In this document: one piece after another, positions 19,269 to 27,319 of the stretch
Layout: each line of letters starts with the position of its first letter
How positions within the stretch are numbered: the first letter of the stretch is position 1
Assembly (NCBI GenBank): GCA_000828075.3
Contig: JXCB02000001.1
Location: 703,119 to 767,118 of the forward strand
Length of the DNA: 64,000 nucleotides
Source of the DNA: Tolypothrix campylonemoides VB511288
GTDB lineage: Bacteria; Cyanobacteriota; Cyanobacteriia; Cyanobacteriales; Nostocaceae
Direction of reading: 5' to 3'
Translations under genes and position numbers: made by a program
The notes under the pieces: generated by a model
Seen by the model: the letters and a program-made list of their open reading frames with translations, nothing else
What the model was told of the DNA's origin: nothing
Databases searched by the model: none

Positions 19269-21323
19269 GTGATTCACCACCACGTTTTTCCTAAGTCTTA
19301 CTGGGCAAAGGATTTACCAGTAAAGCTAATTGCCAAGGGTCACAAACCATATTCATTCCTCAGTGTAGCAATATTATCAGTGTTTCGTTTTTTCGTTTTG
19401 TGTTTCACCACTGGCATGGGAGTGGCATACATGGCAATGCTTGGGGCAAGTTTTGATGCCGCCATTGCTCAAATGCCCGCAACAACAGATAGAGGGCAGA
19501 TGGGTGTCAAAACAATGTCTCAGGTTAACGTGCTTTTTGTCAACCCAAGTGCCGGGGATGACAAGGTAGGCAATGGTGGTGAAGGCACTCCTTTTAAAAC
19601 CATTACCCAGGCGCTACAAGTTGCTGGTCCCAACACAGTCATAATGCTCTCAAGCGGCACTTACACGGACGCAACTGGAGAGAGTTTTCCTTTGATACTC
19701 AAACCCAATGTTTCCATTCAAGGGGACTCTCGCACTAAAGGACGTGGTATTGTGATCCAAGGAGGAGGTGCTTACCTCAGTCGCACCTTTGGCGGTCAAA
19801 ACGTCACGATTGTAGGCGCAAACCAAGCGAAGTTGACTGGCGTAACGGTAACTAATCCCAACCCTCGTGGTTACGGTTTATGGATTGAATACAGCAATCC
19901 AGTTATTGTGGAAAATACCTTTATTGGCAGTACCCAAGATGGAATAGCTGTGACTGGCAACAGTGCGCCCACCATTCGCAGTAATTTCTTTTATCAAAAT
20001 GGGGCGAATGGAATCACAATTTCCGGGAATTCTCGACCGGAAGTGCGGGAAAACGTATTTCAAGAAACGGGCTTTGGCATTAATATTACCCAAAATGCTC
20101 AGCCGATAGTGGTTGGCAATTCTGTTCAATACAACAGAAGTGGCATTGTGGTACAAGCGAATGCTCGCCCAATACTACGGAACAATCTCATTCAAGGCAG
20201 CAAAGAAGATGGCTTAGTAGCTATTTCTCAAGCGATCCCCAATTTAGGCATTGCCTCTGAACCAGGCGGTAATCAGTTTCGCAACAATGCTCGTTACGAC
20301 ATTAACGCCAGCGCTGCCAAGCAAATCTTTCCTGCTTTTGGCAACACTCTTGCCAACAACCGCATCAATGGCAAAGTGGATTTAGCTGGGACAACAGCAG
20401 TAGCCGACGCGGGAATGGGGGGACTCAGCACAGAGAACCCGAGGATACAGGAACGCGGGAATACTTTACCAAATCTCAGCGCGTCAACAGCGTCAGGGCG
20501 TCTCCCCCTAACCGCGTCTTCCAGCAACGCTTCTGGACGATTGAACAATCAATTGCAGCCATTATTGCCGATCAATTCACCCCTAAGAGCAACTGCTGTT
20601 AATCAAAAACAATCCTCTCCTCTCAATTCTGGGTTGCCAACTCCTAATAGCTTGACAAGGAGTCGGCAAATTGCCCCAACTGCAAGGTCAATTCAACCAC
20701 CAGCAAATACATCCAATACATCACAGCAAGCCAATTACGTACGTATTTCTTCTAATACCGTAGAATTCACTGCACCCCAAGCTGCAGCCAACACGGTTGA
20801 TGCAGGAACACAGGAACGCCCAGAGGCAATGAATTTAGAACAAATGGCACCGCGTCCTCCCCTGTTTGCATCTGGGCGTCAAATCCGACAACAAGTCGCA
20901 CCAGCACCCGTACAAACAGCCCAAAGTCAAGGACAGTCGTCATTGCCAACACTAGAAGCTGCACCCGTCGGTGATGCAGCTCTTTTGCCCGTTCCCAATT
21001 CCAATATTCCTTTGGGCAATACTGGCAATATGCGAAGACAACCAGTCACTCAAAGTTCTTCGACAACTGCGTATGCCGGTAGTCCATCTTTATCCCCTGC
21101 TGGGGAAAGTCAAATTAATTTACGTTACCGAGTCGTAGTTGAAGTACAAAATGAAAAGGATCAAGACTTAGTTAAATTTCTTGCCCCTGGTGCTTTTCGT
21201 ACTGTCTGGCGTGGTAAGGGAGTGATGCAAGTCGGTGTCTTCAGCACTCGCTATAACGCTGATAGCGTCATAAAAATACTTAATAACAACGGTTTAAAAG
21301 CTGTGGTTGAGCCGGTAAATTAA
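19269..21323 (+). CDS. DUF1565 beta-helix protein with C-terminal SPOR-like domain
   Basis: 684 residues from a GTG start behind AGAAGGAG. A hydrophobic N-terminal segment (about 30-60) exports or anchors it. Residues about 90-370 are a right-handed parallel beta-helix (DUF1565) with repeats such as NPVIVENTFIGSTQDGIAVTG. A long Ser/Pro/Gln-rich linker follows, then about 65 C-terminal residues (YRVVVEVQNEKDQ to LKAVVEPVN) with the look of a SPOR domain, which in other proteins binds denuded septal peptidoglycan. The likely place is the periplasm or cell-wall junction. A paralogue with SLH anchors instead lies at 23.2-24.7 kb. Confidence 0.8.
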   Translation: MIHHHVFPKSYWAKDLPVKLIAKGHKPYSFLSVAILSVFRFFVLCFTTGMGVAYMAMLGASFDAAIAQMPATTDRGQMGVKTMSQVNVLFVNPSAGDDKVGNGGEGTPFKTITQALQVAGPNTVIMLSSGTYTDATGESFPLILKPNVSIQGDSRTKGRGIVIQGGGAYLSRTFGGQNVTIVGANQAKLTGVTVTNPNPRGYGLWIEYSNPVIVENTFIGSTQDGIAVTGNSAPTIRSNFFYQNGANGITISGNSRPEVRENVFQETGFGINITQNAQPIVVGNSVQYNRSGIVVQANARPILRNNLIQGSKEDGLVAISQAIPNLGIASEPGGNQFRNNARYDINASAAKQIFPAFGNTLANNRINGKVDLAGTTAVADAGMGGLSTENPRIQERGNTLPNLSASTASGRLPLTASSSNASGRLNNQLQPLLPINSPLRATAVNQKQSSPLNSGLPTPNSLTRSRQIAPTARSIQPPANTSNTSQQANYVRISSNTVEFTAPQAAANTVDAGTQERPEAMNLEQMAPRPPLFASGRQIRQQVAPAPVQTAQSQGQSSLPTLEAAPVGDAALLPVPNSNIPLGNTGNMRRQPVTQSSSTTAYAGSPSLSPAGESQINLRYRVVVEVQNEKDQDLVKFLAPGAFRTVWRGKGVMQVGVFSTRYNADSVIKILNNNGLKAVVEPVN

Positions 21324-21371
21324 AAGGGATTCGGTATAGGGGACTGGGTACTGGGAAGAGAATGAGCGTTA

Positions 21372-21538
21372 GGGGACTGGGGACTGGGGACTGGGGACTC
21401 GGAAGGAGAGCAGGGGAGAAGAGAGCAGAGGAGCAGGGGAGAAAGAGTTAACGTCCATTGACTCTTCCTCCCCCCTGCACCCCACCCTCTTCCCCAATCC
21501 CTAATCCCCAATCCCCAATCCCTAATCCCCAGTACCCA
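21372..21538. repeat. Paired STRR tracts in opposite orientation
   Basis: GGGGACT units at 21372-21399 and AATCCCC/TAATCCC units at 21491-21538 face each other around a G/A-rich segment. A transcript through this region could fold into a long hairpin, and it sits between the convergent genes ending at 21323 and 21522. Confidence 0.65.
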
Positions 21539-22169
21539 CTACCAAGTCCCACATAGGTCTCTTTATAATACCTACAAGAAGGCGCAGTAACTCCTCTAAT
21601 TCTTCAGGAACACGATAAAGTTTTAGATCTTGGGAAATTCGTTTTTCTTGACGATGAAATATTCCAAAACGCCAATCTTCGCCAGTCGTTACGGCTCCAT
21701 ATAAAACTGTGGTATCTGATTGAGTCCATTGGTCAAGAGCAATTAATTCTACTGCTAGTTGCGTAAATCCTCGACTCAAGTCAGATTGTTTGGCTTCAAC
21801 GACAAGCATTCCACCATCACTGCTTATATAGTAATCAAAACTACCTTTTAGCTGTTCATTAACGTTAATGGGATATTCAATATTCAATTGAGTTTGCGTT
21901 TCCGCACAAATTTCTAAGAGTGTAGGAGCAATGAGTGTCTCTCGTCTTGCTGTTTCGCTTATTGGGTTAACATAGGTTAAATTTCTTTGTAAATAGTAGC
22001 TTAAAAAATCTAGACATTTAAGACTTCCCTCATACCTTGGTAAATCTAACCGCTTACGCTCATAAGTACAATCAAATTCTGCAAGAATGTCTGCTGGCGC
22101 ATAAGGTAATTCAAAATATTTGCTAAACGTATAGTTAGTACCAGGTTGGAGAATACGTGGACGATTCAT
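21522..22169 (-). CDS. Hypothetical protein with a PD-(D/E)XK nuclease-like core
   Basis: 215 residues. The middle contains GSFDYYISSDGGMLVVEAKQ, which places an Asp, then E-x-K, on adjacent strands as in the PD-(D/E)XK nuclease superfamily; a downstream Q-L-A-V-E helix fits as well. No DNA-binding domain or partner methyltransferase is present. The family looks like the small cyanobacterial restriction-endonuclease-like proteins of unknown role. Directly upstream is a set of 10-base direct repeats (22176-22210). The stop lies in the heptamer repeat tract, so the last few residues (LVVGTGD) may be repeat-derived. Confidence 0.6.
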   Translation of the reverse strand: MNRPRILQPGTNYTFSKYFELPYAPADILAEFDCTYERKRLDLPRYEGSLKCLDFLSYYLQRNLTYVNPISETARRETLIAPTLLEICAETQTQLNIEYPINVNEQLKGSFDYYISSDGGMLVVEAKQSDLSRGFTQLAVELIALDQWTQSDTTVLYGAVTTGEDWRFGIFHRQEKRISQDLKLYRVPEELEELLRLLVGIIKRPMWDLVVGTGD

Positions 22170-22175
22170 AAATTT

Positions 22176-22210
22176 TAAACATAATTAAACATAATTAAAC
22201 ATAATTAAAG
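22176..22210. repeat. Short tandem repeat AAACATAATT
   Basis: About three and a half copies of a 10-base unit (AAACATAATT) begin 7 bases upstream of the ATG of the nuclease-like gene. Ten-base spacing would put every copy on the same helix face, so it may be a binding site array, or only simple-sequence expansion. Confidence 0.6.
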
Positions 22211-22362
22211 ATAAATTGTATCTGGTACAATGATCATGTTTTTTAGAAAAATGCAGTGATCTGATCTAAGATCGAGTGTGGAATGTAGGTCAATTTTCTG
22301 GAATTTCAATTATCTCCTAGCCTCCACACGTTCTCCTTTGACCGAAAGATTTAAGTGATACT

Positions 22363-23136
22363 TTAGCAATAGCTATTGTCATTTCCTATTTCTTGTGAAA
22401 CGGAAGTGCGTAGACGTGCAGGGATCAGTTTGCCGGAAGGGAGTTGCTTTTCATTAGAAATTGCTTTGAGCTTTGATGTAAATGACTCTGAAAGAGCGCT
22501 TGTTTCTGGAGTAAACTGCCCAATCGGTGGATTGTTGGTAGCGACTGGGAGAAGGTCATCCTTTTGTTGGTTTGCAGGTGAGGAGTGGGAAGTGGGGTGT
22601 GAGGGAGATGGGGCAGAAGGGGGAGATGAGGGAGATGAGGGAGATGAGGGAGATGGGGGAGAGACTCTAATGGTTGAATTTTGAATTTTGAATTTTGAAT
22701 TGATTTCTCCTTCTTGTCCGCGTGTCTCCTTAGGAGCTGGGGGGAGTGCGGGAACTGAGGTAAGGTTCTGTGGAAATTTACTGCAAATCAGGCGTTCAAA
22801 TTCCATGTTGAAATGAAAAATCGCCTGCCCCCGTCGCTGCCAACATGTTAGGATTTGTTGCACCGAAATCGCTTTGTAGCGACCTTGATACAGTGCCTCA
22901 ATCACTGCCAAGTGTAGCCAGTTTCCTGGATATTGCTTTTGCCAAAGGTCAACTAGCTCACTGGCGCTATAGCCACTGAGGTCGAAACTATAGTGAATTA
23001 GTAGGGCTATTGCCAAGTCGGCAGAGGTGTCCAAGGCTGGTGTGAACATCTGGCTGTCAGCTTCTGGCAATAGGCGTAAATCCTGCTCCCATCCCATACA
23101 GCCTATCGTGTTTTTAGCTACAGTTTTGTTTGCCAA
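22363..23136 (-). CDS. Conserved cyanobacterial hypothetical protein with repeat-derived insert
   Basis: 257 residues, no recognised family. The first 120 residues look globular (LAIALLIHYSFDLSGYSASE, ALYQGRYKAISVQQILTCWQRRGQ). After that comes a low-complexity stretch that is plainly encoded by intergenic-type repeats: one segment from TTTTGAATTTTGAA units (NSKFKIQNS), then Ser/Pro codons from a GGGAGATGA tract at about 22618-22666. The C-terminal 50 residues (SALSESFTSKLKAISNEKQL) resume normal composition. No signal peptide or membrane helix. Function unknown. Confidence 0.65.
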   Translation of the reverse strand: MANKTVAKNTIGCMGWEQDLRLLPEADSQMFTPALDTSADLAIALLIHYSFDLSGYSASELVDLWQKQYPGNWLHLAVIEALYQGRYKAISVQQILTCWQRRGQAIFHFNMEFERLICSKFPQNLTSVPALPPAPKETRGQEGEINSKFKIQNSTIRVSPPSPSSPSSPSSPPSAPSPSHPTSHSSPANQQKDDLLPVATNNPPIGQFTPETSALSESFTSKLKAISNEKQLPSGKLIPARLRTSVSQEIGNDNSYC

Positions 23137-23178
23137 GTGCTTCTAAGTATATAAGCGAAGTGCCTTTCATTGTACTTT

Positions 23179-24738
23179 TCACGCAGTAGAAGAGGAAACG
23201 ATATAGGGCGAATTCATATTGGACACAAGCGCGGAATCTGTGTGGGAGATTCGCCCGATCGCCACTAATGCTTGATAAACCATAGCAGCTGCTTCTCCTT
23301 GTGTCGCCTCTCGATTGGGGTGGAGTTGTTTAGGATCTGGATAATTCACGATAATTTTGTTTTGGGTGGCGGTGGCTACTGCGGTGCGGGCATACTTGGG
23401 AATCGTATTGCGATCGCTGTAGCTCACTAAAGTATTATTATCAGCTGGTTTGAGCGCCAGTCCATTCACCAAAGAGACGATAACTTGTAATCGCAGGACA
23501 TTTTGCCCAGGGCGGAAGGTGCGATCGCTAAATCCCCCAACAAAGCCACCCCGCGCCGCGACTTGAATCGCATCATAAGCCCAAAAATCCTTTGGTACGT
23601 CCGTAAAATCAGGCGCAGGGTATTTGGGAATCGGGTTAAAGCAAGCAGCAACCAAAGCCGCGTATTGGGAGCGAGTTATCGGTTTGTCTGGCTCAAAGGT
23701 ACCATCAGCAAAACCGTGAGTTAAACCCATGCTGATTAATGCCTGGATAAATGGTTCTGCCCAGTGTTCTACAAGGTCGGTATCAGAAATTGTACTTCCT
23801 GGCTCTGTTTCTTGAGTATCTTTTGTTGCCACAAGCAATTTTACTAACCCCTTGATTTGTGAAGTATTCAACTGATTACCTACACAAATCAACTCAAAAG
23901 AGGTCGTATTTTGGACATCAAACTCTCCGTTATTGCGAAAAATGTTACCAGCAGGGTCTTGAGCGGTGCCGAGGTCAGGAGCGGCGTTAGGATTGACTAA
24001 TAGCCCGTTTTGAATATTATTTTCGATTAGATTATGACGTAGTACAGGTCGGGCAGTTCGTGAGAGGGCGATCGCGTGTCTATTTTCTGATACCGTGTTA
24101 TTTGCAACCAAAGGGGCAGCAAAGTCACTAATACCTATTCCCAAAGCATTTTTTTGCAAAATATTCCGCAGTACTTGCCCCTTGCTATTGCGTGCCATGA
24201 TTAACCCACTGAGACCATTTTGGACAAACACGTTGTCCTGAATCAGTGGTTTGGCGCTACCCGTGACAAACACTCCCTCCCGACCGCATTTGATAAACGT
24301 GTTGTTCGCTAAAGTTGGTGAGGCTGGCTCCTCAAACTGCTGTGCTGTTGATTCAATCCAGACACCAGTGCCTTTTTCCATAGGATTTATGACAGTGACG
24401 CCCAACAGTTGAGCATCATCTAGTAAGAGTAGTGTAATATTTTGTACACCAAAACTTTCGCTTTTATACTCCCCACTTCCGGAAATCACAATACCTTGAC
24501 CTTTGCTTGCTTCCTGACCTACTACGATCACGCCCACTGAAATAACCAGTGGAAAAACCTCTCCACTAGCAGTGGTGTAAGTTCCAGGTGCAAGCTGAAT
24601 AATTTTAGGTGTTGTGCTTCCGTTAAGGGCACGGCTGAGAGTTTTGTAAGGGTTTAACCATGTCCCAGTATTGGCATCATTCCCAATAGCAGGGTTCACG
24701 TAAAGAGTGGGTGTGGCAACGAGGGTAGAGTTAACCAT
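23179..24738 (-). CDS. DUF1565 beta-helix protein with SLH domains
   Basis: 519 residues. Residues about 10-290 are a DUF1565 right-handed beta-helix (LYVNPAIGNDANTGTWLNPY, then repeats like NPMEKGTGVWIESTA) paralogous to the protein at 19.3 kb. Residues about 325-510 hold SLH repeats (HGFADGTFEPDKPITRSQYA, GFVGGFSDRTFRP, YPDPKQLHPNREATQGEAAA), which bind secondary cell-wall polymer. No signal peptide is visible, and an in-frame TAA directly precedes the ATG, so the N-terminus cannot be longer. Either export is unconventional or the signal sequence was lost. Confidence 0.82.
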   Translation of the reverse strand: MVNSTLVATPTLYVNPAIGNDANTGTWLNPYKTLSRALNGSTTPKIIQLAPGTYTTASGEVFPLVISVGVIVVGQEASKGQGIVISGSGEYKSESFGVQNITLLLLDDAQLLGVTVINPMEKGTGVWIESTAQQFEEPASPTLANNTFIKCGREGVFVTGSAKPLIQDNVFVQNGLSGLIMARNSKGQVLRNILQKNALGIGISDFAAPLVANNTVSENRHAIALSRTARPVLRHNLIENNIQNGLLVNPNAAPDLGTAQDPAGNIFRNNGEFDVQNTTSFELICVGNQLNTSQIKGLVKLLVATKDTQETEPGSTISDTDLVEHWAEPFIQALISMGLTHGFADGTFEPDKPITRSQYAALVAACFNPIPKYPAPDFTDVPKDFWAYDAIQVAARGGFVGGFSDRTFRPGQNVLRLQVIVSLVNGLALKPADNNTLVSYSDRNTIPKYARTAVATATQNKIIVNYPDPKQLHPNREATQGEAAAMVYQALVAIGRISHTDSALVSNMNSPYIVSSSTA

Positions 24739-24934
24739 TTAGATGTTAATAGACAAGTTTTAAATAATGACAATAATTATGAACGCTAATTGGTCTAAGT
24801 ACTCAGAATTATTGCGGAGCATTGAACACGGAAAAAAGCTTGCTTTTAACGATTTTCCTCATATTCGAGTCTGTAGGAAAAGGAAAAACAAACAATAGCA
24901 CACTCAGCACTCGGTAGGGCGCAGTAGTTGCTGC

Positions 24935-25117
24935 ACCTGTGAACACTCAGGGCTGTTTTGGTGATTTATCATCCCTAATCCCCAATCCCCAATCTCTTAT
25001 CAAACCTGTGAACACTCAGGGCTGTTTTGGTGATTTATCATCCCTAATCCCCAATCCCCAATCCCCAATCCCTTATCAAACCTGTAAACACTCAGGACTG
25101 TTTTGGTGATTTATCAT
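24935..25117. repeat. Three direct repeats of about 69/76 bp upstream of the ABC operon
   Basis: ACCTGTGAACACTCAGGGCT and the following TGTTTTGGTGATTTATCAT occur at 24935, 25004 and 25080. The spacing is 69 and 76 bases, and the difference is exactly one extra AATCCCC heptamer in the second unit. The last copy (with AAACACTCAGGA) ends 38 bases before the ATG of the ATPase gene and runs into TTGATACATTATGAT, a possible promoter. The rest of the gap 24739-24934 shows nothing I recognise. Confidence 0.75.
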
Positions 25118-25155
25118 GGTTTGATACATTATGATTTGCCATTCAAATAAAGTGA

Positions 25156-26166
25156 ATGATTTCAGTTGAGCATCTAAGTAAAATATACGGCTCTACCCAA
25201 GCAATTACTGATGTTACGTTCAACGTAGAACCAGGAGAGATTTTGGGGTTTTTGGGACCGAATGGCGCTGGCAAAACCACAACCATGCGGATTTTAGCTG
25301 GTTATTTACCAGCAACGAGTGGTACGGCGCGGATTGCGGGCTTTGATGTCCATGAAAATTCTCTGTTGGTGCGCCAACGCATTGGTTATTTACCAGAGAC
25401 ACCGCCGTTGTATCCAGAGATGACGGTGGAGGGATTTTTGTATTTTGTGGCGCGGATTAAGGGAGTCAGAGCAGGCGATCGCACGAGCAAGGTAGCAGCA
25501 GCTATAGAACGCTGTAATTTACAAGACAAGCGCCACGTGATTATTCGCAAACTTTCTAAAGGATATCGCCAGAGAGTTGGGATAGCTCAGGCGATCGTCC
25601 ACGATCCACCAGCCATCATTTTGGATGAACCCACAGTCGGACTTGACCCCCGGCAAATCATTGAGGTACGCAATTTAATTAAAAGCCTTGCTGGAAGCCA
25701 CACAATCATTCTTTCCACCCACATTTTGCCAGAAGTGAGCATGACCTGTAGCCGCGTGGCAATCATCAATCGTGGCAGAGTCGTAGCGACAGATACGCCT
25801 GAAAATCTCATGACCCAGTTGACAAAAGGTTCAGGGTATGAAATAGAAATTGAGGGAGAAGCTGCTCTAGCTAAACAGGTTCTGCAAAATTTACCAGGCG
25901 TAAGTTTGGTCGAATCAATTCCTGCTGTGGGAATGCACACTCATAGTCCCTTTAGGGAAAACCGAGGTTACCTGCGGGTGATATCGCAACCGGGAACGGA
26001 ACCAGGAGGAGATATTGCAACGGCGTTGATACGTACAGGATTTGGTTTACATGAAATGCGGCGTGTTAGCGCTACTCTGGAAGATGTCTTTTTGCAACTT
26101 ACAACAGAAGAAAAGAACTTGGATGAGACAGAAACAGCAGAAGCCAAGGAAGGAGAAGCTGCCTAA
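25156..26166 (+). CDS. ABC transporter ATP-binding protein (GldA-like)
   Basis: 336 residues with Walker A GPNGAGKTT at 34-42, signature LSKGYRQRVGIAQA, Walker B AIILDEPTVGLDP and the switch His in ILSTH. It drives the ABC-2 permease encoded directly downstream; with the GldG-like and DUF4340 genes it forms the Gld-type exporter set found across cyanobacteria and Bacteroidetes. In Bacteroidetes the equivalents are linked to gliding; in cyanobacteria the cargo is not established. The gene ends at 26166 and the permease starts at the next base, so expression is coupled. Confidence 0.9.
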   Translation: MISVEHLSKIYGSTQAITDVTFNVEPGEILGFLGPNGAGKTTTMRILAGYLPATSGTARIAGFDVHENSLLVRQRIGYLPETPPLYPEMTVEGFLYFVARIKGVRAGDRTSKVAAAIERCNLQDKRHVIIRKLSKGYRQRVGIAQAIVHDPPAIILDEPTVGLDPRQIIEVRNLIKSLAGSHTIILSTHILPEVSMTCSRVAIINRGRVVATDTPENLMTQLTKGSGYEIEIEGEAALAKQVLQNLPGVSLVESIPAVGMHTHSPFRENRGYLRVISQPGTEPGGDIATALIRTGFGLHEMRRVSATLEDVFLQLTTEEKNLDETETAEAKEGEAA

Positions 26167-26979
26167 ATGGGTGTAGTACTGGGTAATATTATTGCCATTT
26201 ATCGCCGAGAGTTACAAAGCTATTTTGTAGCGCCTCTGGCGTACGCCATTGCTGGCGTTTTTTGGTTTCTATCTGGGTTATTCTTCGTGCTCATTTTGAT
26301 GGGACCAGAAGGCATTTTGCAAACAGTGGCTGCATTAGATTTACAAGGACAACAATTTGGAGTACCAGTTCCACCAATAGATGTTCCTTACGAATTTGTT
26401 AGGGCATTTTTGGATCGCCTAGGGTGGTTGTTGTTGTTTGTGCTGCCAATACTCTCGATGGGACTTTATGCCGAAGAACGCAAACGCGGCACTTTGGAAC
26501 TTTTAGCCACATCACCAGTCACAAACTGGGCGGTAGCTGTGGGGAAATTATTAGGAGTGTTGACATTTTTCATCACAATGGTGATGCCTATGCTGGCATT
26601 AGAAGCTGTTGCTTTGAGTGGGTCAAATCCACCAATGCCGCCAGCCATTCCCTTATTAGGGCATTTGGCATTAATCTTACTAGCAGCAGCAATTTTGTCT
26701 TTGGGAATGTTTATTTCCTCTTTGACAGATAGTACAATCTTGTCTGCTGTCCTCACATTCGCATTAGTTTTATTACTGTTGTTTGTTGATTTAATTGCCA
26801 AAAATATTGGTGGTTCTGTAGGAGAAGCCTTGAGTCATCTCTCGTTATTGAAACATTACAACACTTTAGTACAAGGTATTTTCGATACCAGCAGCCTGCT
26901 CTTATTTGCTAGTTACATCATTTTAGGGATATTTCTCACTGCTCAATCAATTGATGCATTGCGTTTTCAGCGTTCATAG
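26167..26979 (+). CDS. ABC-2 type permease (GldF-like)
   Basis: 270 residues with six predicted membrane helices and the conserved LSMGLYAEERKRGTLELLATSPV segment of ABC-2 exporter permeases (coupling helix region). It starts one base after the ATPase gene stops. It should form the membrane channel with the ATPase and the GldG-like protein. The family and partner are clear; the transported molecule is unknown. Confidence 0.9.
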   Translation: MGVVLGNIIAIYRRELQSYFVAPLAYAIAGVFWFLSGLFFVLILMGPEGILQTVAALDLQGQQFGVPVPPIDVPYEFVRAFLDRLGWLLLFVLPILSMGLYAEERKRGTLELLATSPVTNWAVAVGKLLGVLTFFITMVMPMLALEAVALSGSNPPMPPAIPLLGHLALILLAAAILSLGMFISSLTDSTILSAVLTFALVLLLLFVDLIAKNIGGSVGEALSHLSLLKHYNTLVQGIFDTSSLLLFASYIILGIFLTAQSIDALRFQRS

Positions 26980-27045
26980 ACATTTATTATTAGTCATTAG
27001 CAGACAAAAATAGACCTCTTGCACTCATTCAATGTTTTGAAAATC

Positions 27046-27086
27046 AAACCACAGATGGACACAGATGGACACAGATGATTTATCTA
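27046..27086. repeat. ACAGATGGAC direct repeat
   Basis: Tandem CACAGATGGACACAGATGG followed by TTTATCTGCGT-type sequence, a repeat scattered in cyanobacterial genomes. A second copy flanks the repeat element at 54.3-54.5 kb. Confidence 0.6.
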
Positions 27087-27170
27087 CGTTTATCTGCGTG
27101 CATTTGCGGTTAAAAATAGCTTAAAACAAGATTTGTGCGAGAAATATAATGACTAATGACTAATGACTAT

Positions 27171-27287
27171 AGGACTTACGCACCAGTAAGGGAAAAACGA
27201 ACCGCAAAGGACGCGTTCGCGAAGCGTGCGCCTTAGCGCATAGTACACGAAGGAATAAGAGTTTGAGAGAGTTTTTTCGTAAGTCCT
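27171..27287. mobile_element. MITE-like element with AGGACTTACG termini
   Basis: A 117-base element with perfect 10-base terminal inverted repeats, AGGACTTACG at 27171-27180 and CGTAAGTCCT at 27278-27287, and an internal palindromic mosaic (GCGTTCGCGAAGCG). Flanks on both sides are GACTAATGACTAAT simple repeats, so the exact target duplication cannot be read. It carries no gene. It lies inside the ABC exporter operon, between permease and GldG-like gene. Confidence 0.7.
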
Positions 27288-27319
27288 GGACTAATGACTA
27301 ATAACTAATAACTAATAAA

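Noticed and set aside
22600..22700. Possible CRISPR-like or minisatellite array
   Set aside because: Units are 6-14 bases with no spacers; it is simple tandem repeat within a coding region. No CRISPR array was seen in the window.
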